A stretch of DNA of 64,000 nucleotides, taken from the NCBI RefSeq assembly GCF_010500955.1, contig NZ_QVMJ01000015.1, positions 50,885 to 114,884 of the forward strand, given 5' to 3'. The notes under the pieces are model-generated. The model ran no database searches, was not told where the DNA came from, and saw only the letters and a program-made list of their open reading frames with translations. Below, one piece after another: positions 56,036 to 64,000 of this stretch. Both the position numbers and the translations under genes were made by a program. Each line of letters begins with the position of its first letter. Positions within the stretch are counted from its first letter, which is position 1. Origin of the DNA: Bacteroides sp. 519. GTDB taxonomy: Bacteria > Bacteroidota > Bacteroidia > Bacteroidales > Bacteroidaceae.

Positions 56036-56296
56036 TCATTTCCTTCTGAATAACTTTTTTATTTTTTTTATAATTTTGTATCCCATCATTGCACCATCAA
56101 AAAGAGCAATTCCGGTACCAACTTTCTTGAATATGCTTCCACCATTAGTGTTGCTCGAGAAAGGAGAAATTCTTTTTGCAGAATAAACAATCACTTCTTT
56201 CTGTAAATTAATCTCGGTTAGAACTTCCTGTTTACGTTGTTTAATATCAGCAAGTTCTAATTTTTTAAGGTGATTCACTGTTAGTTGTTTATTCAT
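56036..56296 (-). CDS. Small basic protein of unknown function, third gene of YtxH/holin operon
   Basis: 86 aa: a charged helical first half (HLKKLELADIKQRKQEVLTE), a glycine-containing hydrophobic middle (GTGIALFDGAMMGYKII) and a basic end KKIKKLFRRK. It is 3 bp after the holin-like gene. No family recognised. The context suggests an envelope-stress or membrane-associated function. Confidence 0.65.
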   Translation of the reverse strand: MNKQLTVNHLKKLELADIKQRKQEVLTEINLQKEVIVYSAKRISPFSSNTNGGSIFKKVGTGIALFDGAMMGYKIIKKIKKLFRRK

Positions 56297-56299
56297 GAC

Positions 56300-56662
56300 C
56301 TATTTATTTGAATCGTTATTATAAAATAAGTTTGCAATAAAGTTAAGGATTGGGTTGATAACCAGTTTCTTGCGGCACAGGTATAATATAAAAGTAAACA
56401 CCACACCAATACCCGAAATAATAAGGAAACTGTTAGTCATTCCACCCACATACGGCTCCATTAAATAGGCCAAAGCAAGTAATAAATAGAATAGAACCAT
56501 CATGCTTAATATGATAATGAGCATTATCAGCATTAATGTAGAAAAAATAACCGTTATTTTTTCTATTAATTCTAATTTTACGTATTCCTTCTGAAGCTCA
56601 AAATACTTTTCACACTCTTCGATAAGCAGACGAATACTTTTGGTACTTTTTTCAGTAAACAT
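56300..56662 (-). CDS. Phage-holin-like superfamily III membrane protein
   Basis: 120 aa, with two long hydrophobic helices (STLMLIMLIIILSMMVLFYL, and FLIISGIGVVFTFILYLC) after a helical N-terminus SIRLLIEECEKYFELQKEYV. The pattern is that of the PF07332-type 'phage holin family' proteins, which are chromosomal and common in Bacteroidota beside YtxH genes; the holin name does not imply a phage. It is in an operon with its neighbours (21-bp gap to YtxH). Confidence 0.75.
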   Translation of the reverse strand: MFTEKSTKSIRLLIEECEKYFELQKEYVKLELIEKITVIFSTLMLIMLIIILSMMVLFYLLLALAYLMEPYVGGMTNSFLIISGIGVVFTFILYLCRKKLVINPILNFIANLFYNNDSNK

Positions 56663-56683
56663 AATGGTTCTATCCTTTAATTA

Positions 56684-56887
56684 TTAGTCATCTCCTTTCA
56701 TTTCAGCAGCAATCTCATCAACCAAATCATCTAATTCGTTACGGTTGAGTTTAATACCTCTCTTACGTAGAATTTCAATAATTTTGTGTCTTGTATCTTC
56801 TCCTTTTTCAGGAGCAAATAACATACCAGCGGCAGTACCAACTACTGCACCACCTAGGAAAGCTAATAAAACATTAAGTCCTTTCAT
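56684..56887 (-). CDS. YtxH domain-containing protein
   Basis: 67 aa. The N-terminal glycine-rich segment LLAFLGGAVVGTAAGMLFAPEKGEDTR has the YtxH signature (single short membrane helix plus LFAPxxG-x-x-xR), followed by a charged helix. It is first in the three-gene operon; minus-strand -7 box TAATTTTG at 56924-56917. The family is linked to general stress responses in other phyla; function here is inferred only. Confidence 0.85.
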   Translation of the reverse strand: MKGLNVLLAFLGGAVVGTAAGMLFAPEKGEDTRHKIIEILRKRGIKLNRNELDDLVDEIAAEMKGDD

Positions 56888-56954
56888 AATTATTTTGTTT
56901 TTAAATGGTGATACTACAAAATTAACATTATTCTTGGTATATTGTTCTCTGGAA

Positions 56955-57116
56955 TCAACTTTTTAAATATAAATTGTCTTTGTCATACTCAAAGGCGCAT
57001 CTTCGACTTGGAGTCATGGCTAGCTCGCCAACTTTCCTGTCTTCAAAGAATACAAATATTTTATTTATCTGTTTTATTTTACTGAGGGAGTTTTTCTTTC
57101 TACTATTTGTGGTCAT
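56955..57116 (-). pseudogene. Truncated hipA (N-terminal 53 codons only)
   Basis: A short frame whose ATG (57116-57114) overlaps the end of the hipB-like gene, exactly as hipA normally follows hipB. It encodes KIFVFFEDRKVGELAMTP, then RRCAFEYDKDNLYLKS, the start of the HipA N-terminal ('couple_hipA') domain, and stops at TGA 56957-56955. The kinase body (about 350-400 further residues) is absent. What follows is the promoter of the YtxH operon. The toxin is therefore lost. Confidence 0.75.
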
Positions 57117-57435
57117 TGTGTGTTCTTCCTCTTTTTCTGTTTAGGTTTCTATTAATCTGATCCAATTCTGCCATTGTGGAATAGCGTGGCTCGGACAATA
57201 ACACGTTCAACTCATCAGTATATCCCAATGCTTTTGCTAAAGAAACAAAAGAGGCTAAGGATATCGTGAACTGTGTTTCAAATTTAGTGATTGTCGATAC
57301 GGGTACTTTACTTAGCTCAGACAGTGCGTTACGAGACAGCCCTTTTTCTAATCTTCGCTTTTGAAGGTTTTGAGCCAGCCTCTTCAAGATATCTTCGGGT
57401 GTATCAACATCGAAAGTATATAGTTGATTATTCAT
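57103..57435 (-). CDS. HipB-like XRE-family antitoxin/regulator (orphan)
   Basis: 110 aa. The helix-turn-helix spans about residues 17-70 (LAQNLQKRRLEKGLSRNALS, KVPVSTITKFETQFTISLAS), with LGYTDELNVLLSEPRYSTMAELD as C-terminal tail, typical of antitoxins paired with HipA kinases. The partner gene is reduced to 53 codons. The antitoxin frame itself is intact. It may still autoregulate or cross-neutralise other HipA toxins. Confidence 0.83.
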   Translation of the reverse strand: MNNQLYTFDVDTPEDILKRLAQNLQKRRLEKGLSRNALSELSKVPVSTITKFETQFTISLASFVSLAKALGYTDELNVLLSEPRYSTMAELDQINRNLNRKRGRTHNDHK

Positions 57436-57465
57436 ACTATTATGTTTCTAAACTGCTTTATTCAT

Positions 57466-57602
57466 ATTCCAGAATGGAAGGAGTTATCGCTTCGCTAGGA
57501 GTTAAAGGAGTTAAAGTTTTAGATGCTCTGAAGTATCTTAGAGCTATAACTCCTAAGGAGCAAAGCTCCTGATAACTCCCTTAACTCCTTCCATTCTGGA
57601 GT
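57466..57602. repeat. Inverted repeat, GGAAGGAGTTA / TAACTCCTTCC arms
   Basis: ATTCCAGAATGGAAGGAGTT pairs with AACTCCTTCCATTCTGGAGT. Inner words (GGAGTTAAAGGAGTTAAAG; TATAACTCCTAAGGAGC) also face each other. The central TTAGATGCTCTG is at most a degenerate core. It lies upstream of the hipB-like gene. Confidence 0.85.
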
Positions 57603-57747
57603 ATAATGGTAATAACAAAAGTAGATAAGAATTTGCTGTATTCAAAATGTATGAAGTTAAAGATTGTCCATGGTTATATGATTAAATGGATGTGTGGGAT
57701 ATCTCCTCAAAACTCTTTTAATCAAATTTAAGCCCTTAACTGGCTGA

Positions 57748-57773
57748 TTGTCCGATATTATATAATATATTTG
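57748..57773 (+). promoter_or_regulatory. Candidate SDR gene promoter
   Basis: TATATTTG (57766-57773) fits TAnnTTTG; a TTG at 57748-57750 is 15 nt upstream, short of the usual spacing. Confidence 0.4.
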
Positions 57774-57803
57774 CTGTACTTTAATTAAAGAATGTGAATT
57801 TTG

Positions 57804-58571
57804 ATGGAGAATAAGTTAGTGTTTATAACTGGGGCGAGCAGTGGAATAGGAGAGGCCTGTGCACGAAAATTTGCTGCCAACGGAGCAAATCTCATTTTAA
57901 ATGCCCGTAATTTAGCCCGACTGCAAGAATTAAAGAAAGACCTGGAATCTCAGTATTCCATATCAGTCTATTTACTTCCTTTTGATGTAAGAGACAGGGA
58001 GCTCGTTATAAAATCAATCAATTCATTACCAGCTAAATGGCAGGATATAGATATCCTTATTAACAATGCCGGATTGGTAATAGGTGTTGATAAAGAATTT
58101 GAAGGAAATCTCGACGAGTGGGACACTGTAATTGATACCAATATAAAAGGTTTGCTTACAATGACGCGTATCATTGTACCCGGAATGATAGAAAGGCAAA
58201 AAGGACAAATCATTAATATTGGCTCTATTGCCGGCGAGGCTGCATACCCCGGAGGCAGTGTTTATTGTGCAACCAAAGCAGCAGTAAAGGCTCTTACCGA
58301 TGGACTTCGCATTGATTTGGTTGATACACCATTGCGTGTTACCAACATAAAGCCCGGAATGGTTGAAACAAATTTCTCGGTAGTGCGTTACAGGGGCGAT
58401 AAAACAACAGCTGATAACTTTTATAAAGGAATACATGCTTTGAGTGGAGAAGATGTTGCCGAATCGGTATACTTTGCGGCCTCCGTACCACCACATGTTC
58501 AGATTGCCGAGATATTGGTGATGCCCACTAATCAGGCAACAGGAACAATATCTTATAAAAAGAATACATAG
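57804..58571 (+). CDS. Short-chain dehydrogenase/reductase (YdfG-like)
   Basis: 255 aa, starting at ATG 57804 (a TTG three bases earlier is possible). A classical SDR: FITGASSGIGEACARKF (cofactor; the arginine in NARNLARL suggests NADP), ILINNAGL, INIGSIAGEAAYPGGSVYCATKAAVKAL with the catalytic Ser and Tyr-x-x-x-Lys, and IKPGMVETNF. The closest general type is the NADP-dependent serine/3-hydroxy-acid dehydrogenase. The SPOR lipoprotein gene follows after 23 bp. Confidence 0.88.
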   Translation: MENKLVFITGASSGIGEACARKFAANGANLILNARNLARLQELKKDLESQYSISVYLLPFDVRDRELVIKSINSLPAKWQDIDILINNAGLVIGVDKEFEGNLDEWDTVIDTNIKGLLTMTRIIVPGMIERQKGQIINIGSIAGEAAYPGGSVYCATKAAVKALTDGLRIDLVDTPLRVTNIKPGMVETNFSVVRYRGDKTTADNFYKGIHALSGEDVAESVYFAASVPPHVQIAEILVMPTNQATGTISYKKNT

Positions 58572-58594
58572 AATTAACTAAATTGAAATAAAAT

Positions 58595-59128
58595 ATGAAA
58601 AAGGTTTTAGTTTTAGGATTGAGCTTATGCACAATCTTTGCATTTACATCATGCAGTTCCAGCGAAAGTGCCTATAAAAAGGCTTATGATAAGGCCGTGA
58701 CCGACGAATTAGCCGGAACCGGTACTATACCAGTTGATTTTGCTCCGGTTGTAACCTCAACCAATGATGCAAGTGTAACTACTAGTACAACAACAACTAC
58801 CACTCCGGTGGTTCAGCCTCCTGCTCCGTCTAGTGATGTTAAACAGGAGCAAGTTACTTATGTATCAGGAAATGAAGCATTAAAAGCATATAGCATTGTA
58901 TGTGGTAGCTTTGGCTTAAAAGAGAATGCCGAAGGCTTGAAAAGATTCCTGACTTCCGAAGGCTATAACGCAACCATTGCATTTAATGCCGACAGAGCCA
59001 TGTACAGAGTTATTGTAGATTCATATAACGATAAAGACTCGGCTGCCAGAGCACGCGACACTTTCCGTGCAAAATATCCTAGTCGTTCAGACTTCCAGAA
59101 TTCCTGGTTACTTTACAGAATCTATTAG
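58595..59128 (+). CDS. SPOR-domain lipoprotein
   Basis: 177 aa, lipobox TSCSSS. A Thr/Pro-rich linker (residues about 50-80) is followed by a C-terminal SPOR domain (YSIVCGSFGLKENAEGLKRF, AMYRVIVDSYNDKDSAAR, FQNSWLLYRI). SPOR domains bind denuded peptidoglycan at division sites, so a role in envelope constriction or wall turnover is likely. Probably cotranscribed with the SDR gene; an inverted repeat follows. Confidence 0.87.
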   Translation: MKKVLVLGLSLCTIFAFTSCSSSESAYKKAYDKAVTDELAGTGTIPVDFAPVVTSTNDASVTTSTTTTTTPVVQPPAPSSDVKQEQVTYVSGNEALKAYSIVCGSFGLKENAEGLKRFLTSEGYNATIAFNADRAMYRVIVDSYNDKDSAARARDTFRAKYPSRSDFQNSWLLYRIY

Positions 59129-59137
59129 GAATTGGAA

Positions 59138-59236
59138 TTGAAACGCTGAGTTATGCTAAGTTACGCGGAGTTTTTAGTTTCGATGCTGCAGAAAAACTAA
59201 AAACTCCGCGTAACTCTGCGTAACTCAGCGTTTCAA
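59138..59236. repeat. Inverted repeat with core, GCTGAGTTATGC arms
   Basis: TTGAAACGCTGAGTTATGCT and continuation pair with CTCTGCGTAACTCAGCGTTT CAA. The core reads CGATGCTGCAG (59181-59191). It is close in sequence to 48829-48925 and lies between the SPOR gene and the hybrid sensor. Confidence 0.92.
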
Positions 59237-59253
59237 AAAATCAGCACCAACCA

Positions 59254-62200
59254 ATGAAACACCTGCCACTAATCCCTCTTTTCCTCCTATTATCCATCTC
59301 TAGTTTAGCCCTTAATAAGTCTGATTACCGTTTTCATACCATGCCCGAAACCTCTTACTACGGTGGTATTCATAGCATTACTAAAGATAGCATTGGGCGA
59401 ATATGGTTTAGTGGTTATGACGCCTTGTTTGTGTATAACGGCAATTCGTTTACCCCAATGAACGATCTGGTTACAAGCTTTTTGCCCGGATCGTATTGGT
59501 CGTACGGACAAGTTATTACCGATGCATCCAAGCGGTTATATGTTTGTACCAATCACGGATTATTAAGATTCAATTATCAAACCAAAGACTTTGAACTTCT
59601 TCTGGAAGGGAATATCGGTTCAATTACCTCCGGCGATGATGGCACCATCTGGCTGGTAAGAGACAGTAAGATTGAATCATTCCACTCCGATCAACTACCT
59701 GATATAACCCAATACCCTATACCTTCGAACATTGTGGTATCTGAACTAATATGTACTAAGAAACACTTTTATGTTGCATCTACAGGAAAATTATACCGGT
59801 TAAATAAACAAACCGGAGAGTATAACCTGTTTGCCACCATAGGTGGCGAAAACCATATAATAAAAGATGTGATAGAGCATAATGAATCAGTATACATACT
59901 CACCCACATGGATGGTTTGTTTGAGTGCGATAGCAACGGACAGATAGTGAAACACTATAATCTCTCGCGCGAATACGACAAGTCGGCAGGAGCAAAAAAG
60001 CTCTATATAGATTCTTCCAATACCATTTGGATGGCTACTCAAACCGGACTTTTCCTTTTAGATCCGTATACCGAAGAGATTAGTTTACTCCGGTTTAATC
60101 TTCACGATACATATTCGCTACCCAACAATTCAGTATGGTCTATCTACCCCGATCCCGACGGAGGTGTGTGGATAGGAACATATGGAGGTAAATTAGCCTA
60201 CATAACCTTTTTTGATAACAATGTAAACTACTTCAAAGCCACTCCCGGTGGACTGAACCACCCTATAGTAAGCTGTTTTGAAGAAGACAAAGAAGGAAAT
60301 CTATGGATTGGTACCGAAGGTGGAGGCTTAAATTACTGGGATAGAAAAACAGACAGGTTTTCTTATTATACACAAGGAAACAAAACAGGCATAACATCGA
60401 ACATGATAAAAAGGCTGCGATACGACCGCAAACAGAACATCCTGCAAATATCAGCGTTTAACGGAGGTATGGAGCAGTTCGATGATAAGCAACACCGTTT
60501 TATCGATTTGCAAATGCACCATCCCGGCACATCGCAACAGTTAAGTGTGTATGATTTTGAAATAGAAGGCGATTCGGGCATCTGGATGACAGATCCTGAT
60601 GCCAGATTAATGTATAAGGATAAGAAAAAAGGCACAATAGAGGTTGTTTCTCTATTTGATTCGGAAGGAAATCCGGTTAGAATGCAAATCGAAACTTTGT
60701 TTCGCGACCAAGGCAATAACCTGTGGCTGATAACCCATAACGGAGCATATATTGTAGATGTTACTACCCGGCGCATCACTAAACATTATTATATAGAGAA
60801 TGCACCCTATGCGGTAAATAACCTCTGTTCGTTTTGTATCACATCCGGGTTTGATATCTGGTTTGGAACACGTGGAGGCGGAGTTAACAGATTAGCAAAA
60901 GATGGTAGTTACACAAACTTCGGCGAGAAAGAAGGGCTTTTAGGTAAAACTGTATTTGGTATACTTGAAGATGATTCATCAAAAGATGTTTGGTTTAGCA
61001 CCAATGATGGTTTGTATTATTACGATTTTCAAAACAGGAAGATAAGTAAATCTGCCATTGAGTATCTGGATCTTTGTGGCGCCTTTTATGTACGGTCGTG
61101 CTATAAAACATTGAACGGAGAAATGTTATTTGGAGGTACTAACGGCTTTATTATGTTTACACCCAGCAAAATTAAGTACAACAACCAAAAGCCCAAAGTA
61201 TTCTTTACCGATTTATTAATTAATAATGAAAGAATTATTCCCGGAACAAAAGGCTCTCCGTTAACAAAAGATATATCCACGTTGTCTTATTCGGAGGGTA
61301 ACGAAAATAAAATTGTACTATCGCATAAACAATCTAATATTGAAATATGTGTTTCGGCAAACAGCTATTTACAAGCCGAAAAGAATCAATATGCTTACAG
61401 AATGTTGGGACTTTCTGACCAGTGGAGCTTTTTACCCAGAGGACAAAAAGCAATACAATTCTTTAATTTACCTGCCGGAGACTATATTTTTGAAGTAAAA
61501 GCTGCTAATAATGACGATTTATGGGGTAACGATGTTGCTGCCTTATACTTTAAGATAAAGCCATCGCCCTTCCTATCTGTTTGGGCATACATTGTTTATG
61601 GTATATTAGTACTGTTTATAGTTTACTTCATTTGGCGGTATTTTACTAATAAGAAGATATTCAAGCATCAGCTCGAAATGGAACAGATGAAGGAGCAAAA
61701 CATGAAAAAGCTCACCCAGGCGCGTATCAACTTCTTCACCAATATCTCGCACGACCTTAAAACTCCGCTCAGCCTGGTAATTGATCCTTTGAAACAGTTG
61801 AAAGAGTTTCTGCCCAACGATCAATCGTCTAACGCCAGAACCTATGTAAATCTTATCGAGCGAAATATAAACCGCATTCAGCGTATGATTAGCCAACTGC
61901 TTCAATTCAGGGAGATCGAAAGCCAGAAAATAACCTTCAATCTACAATCGGGCGATCTGATTCAATACATTGGCGATATTTTTTCGTTATTTGAACTCTA
62001 TGCCAATAAAAAAGGAATTGAAACCGATATCCGGTCCGACATGGATAGCCTCTACACCCGTTTCGACCACGATGCAATAGAGAAAATAATAACTAACTTG
62101 TTTTCGAACGCTATTAAATACACTTCAGAAAACGGCTTTTTGGGTGTGAAGATAAACAGGATTACCAATGCCGAAGCCGAAGAACTCGCTTTATTGCCCC

Positions 62201-63312
62201 AAACAGATGCCGAATATATTTCGGTTGCTATCACCAATACAGGAACAGAGATTCCGGATGATAAAAAAGAGGAAATATTTGAATCCTTTAAACGGTTAAC
62301 TTCTGGTCGGCCAGCTTTTGAAGACAGTACCGGGTTAGGATTATCCATAGTTAAGGAACTGGTTAGCAGTCTCAATGGAGTTGTTACTTTGCAGTCGGGC
62401 GATTCGAAAGTTACATTTACCGTGGTGTTGCCTTTCCCTCTGAGCGCAGATAAAACCAACAGCAATGTAGTTTCTTATGAATATACAGTTTCCGAAATTG
62501 ATAACATCCTGACAGAATCCGAAGGAATAAACCTGAGTGATAAACGAAGTCGTAAAGCATCGAGCATTGTTGTTATTGAAGATGATCCAGCTTTGCGAAC
62601 TTATATGGAGCAGCGGTTGTCCGAATACTATAATGTTTATACAGCCACCAATGGTGTTGAAGGCATAGCAAAAACCAAAAAGATATTCCCTCAGATTGTA
62701 ATCACCGATTTAATGATGCCCGAGGCCGATGGCTTTGACGTTTGCCATAATCTGCGATCAAACATTCAAACCAGTCATATTCCTATCGTTGTATTATCGG
62801 CCATGGGCCAGAACACAGGAAACAAAATCAAGGCATTAGAAAGCGGAGCAAATGTATTCATAGATAAACCGTTCGATATGGACTTCTTGTTGAAGCAGGT
62901 AGATAACCTGATAAAGAACCAGAACGAACTAAAAGAGCTATACAGCAAAAAGTACATTGCCGAACCCTCTAAAATTACCATATCGTCAATGGACGAGGAA
63001 TTGCTGAAAAGAGCAATGGAGTGTATAGAACGGAACATTGCCAATTGCGATTACAATGTAGAGTCGTTTGTGTCTGATATGGGAATTGGGCGTACACTTT
63101 TATACCAAAAAATCAGTGATATTGTAGGCATGTCTATTAAGGAATTCATTATGGATGTCCGCCTTAAGCGTGCTGCACAATTACTAAAGGAATCAGACCT
63201 CACCATATCCGAGATAGCGGATAAAACAGGATTCAATAACCCTAAATACTTCAGCATTTGCTTTAAAAAACACTTTGAATTGACACCTTCGGAGTTTAAG
63301 AAAAGGTTATAA
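59254..63312 (+). CDS. Hybrid two-component system sensor/regulator (HTCS)
   Basis: A 1352-aa one-protein signalling system. A signal peptide is followed by periplasmic two-bladed Reg_prop beta-propellers (repeats such as DGGVWIGTYGGKLAYI, EGNLWIGTEGGGLNYW), a Y_Y_Y domain (QYAYRMLGLSDQWSFLP) and one transmembrane helix near 780. The cytosolic part has a HisKA with FFTNISHDLKTPLSLV (His near 832), a HATPase with STGLGLSIVKELV, a receiver with IVVIEDDPALR and ITDLMMPEADG (phospho-Asp), and an AraC DNA-binding end (ISEIADKTGFNNPKYFSICF). HTCS usually sense a glycan fragment and activate a neighbouring polysaccharide locus; its target is not visible here. Confidence 0.95.
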   Translation: MKHLPLIPLFLLLSISSLALNKSDYRFHTMPETSYYGGIHSITKDSIGRIWFSGYDALFVYNGNSFTPMNDLVTSFLPGSYWSYGQVITDASKRLYVCTNHGLLRFNYQTKDFELLLEGNIGSITSGDDGTIWLVRDSKIESFHSDQLPDITQYPIPSNIVVSELICTKKHFYVASTGKLYRLNKQTGEYNLFATIGGENHIIKDVIEHNESVYILTHMDGLFECDSNGQIVKHYNLSREYDKSAGAKKLYIDSSNTIWMATQTGLFLLDPYTEEISLLRFNLHDTYSLPNNSVWSIYPDPDGGVWIGTYGGKLAYITFFDNNVNYFKATPGGLNHPIVSCFEEDKEGNLWIGTEGGGLNYWDRKTDRFSYYTQGNKTGITSNMIKRLRYDRKQNILQISAFNGGMEQFDDKQHRFIDLQMHHPGTSQQLSVYDFEIEGDSGIWMTDPDARLMYKDKKKGTIEVVSLFDSEGNPVRMQIETLFRDQGNNLWLITHNGAYIVDVTTRRITKHYYIENAPYAVNNLCSFCITSGFDIWFGTRGGGVNRLAKDGSYTNFGEKEGLLGKTVFGILEDDSSKDVWFSTNDGLYYYDFQNRKISKSAIEYLDLCGAFYVRSCYKTLNGEMLFGGTNGFIMFTPSKIKYNNQKPKVFFTDLLINNERIIPGTKGSPLTKDISTLSYSEGNENKIVLSHKQSNIEICVSANSYLQAEKNQYAYRMLGLSDQWSFLPRGQKAIQFFNLPAGDYIFEVKAANNDDLWGNDVAALYFKIKPSPFLSVWAYIVYGILVLFIVYFIWRYFTNKKIFKHQLEMEQMKEQNMKKLTQARINFFTNISHDLKTPLSLVIDPLKQLKEFLPNDQSSNARTYVNLIERNINRIQRMISQLLQFREIESQKITFNLQSGDLIQYIGDIFSLFELYANKKGIETDIRSDMDSLYTRFDHDAIEKIITNLFSNAIKYTSENGFLGVKINRITNAEAEELALLPQTDAEYISVAITNTGTEIPDDKKEEIFESFKRLTSGRPAFEDSTGLGLSIVKELVSSLNGVVTLQSGDSKVTFTVVLPFPLSADKTNSNVVSYEYTVSEIDNILTESEGINLSDKRSRKASSIVVIEDDPALRTYMEQRLSEYYNVYTATNGVEGIAKTKKIFPQIVITDLMMPEADGFDVCHNLRSNIQTSHIPIVVLSAMGQNTGNKIKALESGANVFIDKPFDMDFLLKQVDNLIKNQNELKELYSKKYIAEPSKITISSMDEELLKRAMECIERNIANCDYNVESFVSDMGIGRTLLYQKISDIVGMSIKEFIMDVRLKRAAQLLKESDLTISEIADKTGFNNPKYFSICFKKHFELTPSEFKKRL

Positions 63313-63316
63313 TATG

Positions 63317-63445
63317 TTAATGTGCCAATATGCCAATATGTCAATGTGCTAATTGGCTGCGCATTAATAAATTAATAACATTGACATATTAGTAATTGGT
63401 ATTTGCACATTGGCATATTTGCACATTAGCATATTGGCACATTAA
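63317..63445. repeat. Inverted repeat, AATGTGCCAATATGCC arm family
   Basis: TTAATGTGCCAATATGCCAA on the left faces TTAGCATATTGGCACATTAA on the right, with further facing words inside. The centre contains GGCTGCGCATTAAT, a possible degenerate core. It has the same arm family as 47612-47749 and follows the HTCS gene directly. Confidence 0.88.
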
Positions 63446-64000
63446 TAACCTTATTGTATAGACTTCATCACTTTTTTGTGCCATTACATGGCGCTCGCTG
63501 ATTATCAGCGGATTACCTTAATGAAAAGGGTGGCGCAGGGTGGCGCAAGCGAAAAAACATCTATATTTGCGAAAGAAGAAAAACCGTTCAGGTACAATAA
63601 GCGTGGTTGTTGTCAGTAAATCCTCTGGCAGAAATAAAGTGTTTAGGTGCTGTCAATACAGAAGATGAAGCTCAATCATTAAATCCAGTCTATTCAGTTG
63701 CCCGTTAGGGATAGGGCTCTATCAATTGCCCTGATGGTTGTTAGAAAGATTTCTTTCTTGGCTTTAGCCAAAGTTGATTTAATTTGGCTAAAGCCCAAAT
63801 TGTTATACCTTTCAGACCGTCAGCTAAAAGCAGACGGCAATTGATAATTACTTAATCAACTTAGAACTTAACTTCCCAACCAATTAACTTCCCCAACCCC
63901 ACAAATTAACTCCTGCATCCGCAGTAAATAACTATTTTTTCTGCACATTCAAACTAGGCTGTTTATAAACAACCAATTAGCTTTCTATAAAGAGCTGATT
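63446..64000. other. Noncoding right end with palindromes and a candidate promoter
   Basis: No gene recognised in 555 bp. Visible items are a near-palindrome CGCTGATTATCAGCG (63496-63510), a direct repeat GGGTGGCGCA twice (63528-63547), a -7-like TATATTTG (63562-63569), and an inverted pair TTGGCTTTAGCCAAA / TTTGGCTAAAGCCCAA (63758-63798) followed by CAGACGGCAATTG. The promoter-like part may belong to a degraded or very short gene. Confidence 0.5.

Noticed and set aside
56300..56662. Prophage remnant suggested by a holin-like gene
   Set aside because: The gene sits in the common YtxH-linked chromosomal trio; no lysin, capsid, integrase or other phage gene is nearby.

Overview
This window comes from a chromosome of a Bacteroidota bacterium, most likely order Bacteroidales. 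The evidence is the Mfa-type fimbrial locus, a hybrid two-component sensor with fused AraC output, an anaerobic sulfatase-maturase-like radical SAM enzyme, paired methylmalonyl-CoA mutase subunits, and many promoters of the Bacteroidota form (-7 TAnnTTTG, -33 TTTG). Genus cannot be set from the sequence alone. No rRNA, tRNA or CRISPR array was recognised.

Layout. 1-0.6 kb: end of a DUF2723 membrane protein. 1-8.1 kb: fimbrial locus (tip-like lipoprotein, a broken fimbrillin with an IS110-family fragment, an Mfa1-like major fimbrillin and an Mfa2-like anchor). 8.2-10.1 kb: groS-groL. 10.4-13.6 kb: KDPG aldolase, KDG kinase and a divergent LacI-type regulator. 13.6-15.7 kb: dus and an AAA-ATPase that has lost its nuclease domain. 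15.9-20.1 kb: lysS-gpsA-pgi. 20.4-24.2 kb: MATE exporter, a DUF6688-like membrane protein and a radical SAM maturase. 25.3-28.0 kb: a surface lipoprotein and an SH3b membrane protein. 28.2-32.8 kb: mutA and mutB, separated by a GxxExxY gene cassette. 33-37.6 kb: GH38 alpha-mannosidase and a PD-(D/E)XK transposase-like gene. 37.9-42 kb: TPR/retropepsin protein, HAD phosphatase and a small lipoprotein. 42-48.8 kb: leucine operon (leader peptide/attenuator, leuA, leuC, leuD, citramalate-synthase-like gene, leuB). 49-54.9 kb: a 1991-aa alpha-2-macroglobulin-like protein. 55-59 kb: phosphoesterase, YtxH/holin trio, a hipB gene with a truncated hipA, an SDR and a SPOR lipoprotein. 59.3-63.3 kb: hybrid two-component system. 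The last 0.7 kb is noncoding.

The most unusual content is between the genes. First, at least ten gaps hold 70-140 bp inverted repeats whose arms are low-complexity 'words' that differ from one element to the next. Several share a central core, CGATGCCGCATGG, which is perfect in three elements with unrelated arms. Half-elements with one arm also occur. One arm family (CACAGAG/ACACAG) flanks a complete GxxExxY (PD-(D/E)XK-fold) gene between mutA and mutB, while a gene-less element of the same family lies at 15.8 kb. This suggests a modular, possibly mobile hairpin system with autonomous and non-autonomous members.

Second, four arrays of about five units with exact 22- or 23-bp period occupy three gaps. 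Two distant arrays share the palindrome GCTATATAGC, and two others lie side by side in a 690-bp gap. Other points of interest are a ribosome-mediated-type leucine leader, a hipA relic, a candidate small transcript upstream of the phosphoesterase gene, and candidate operators for the LacI-type regulator.
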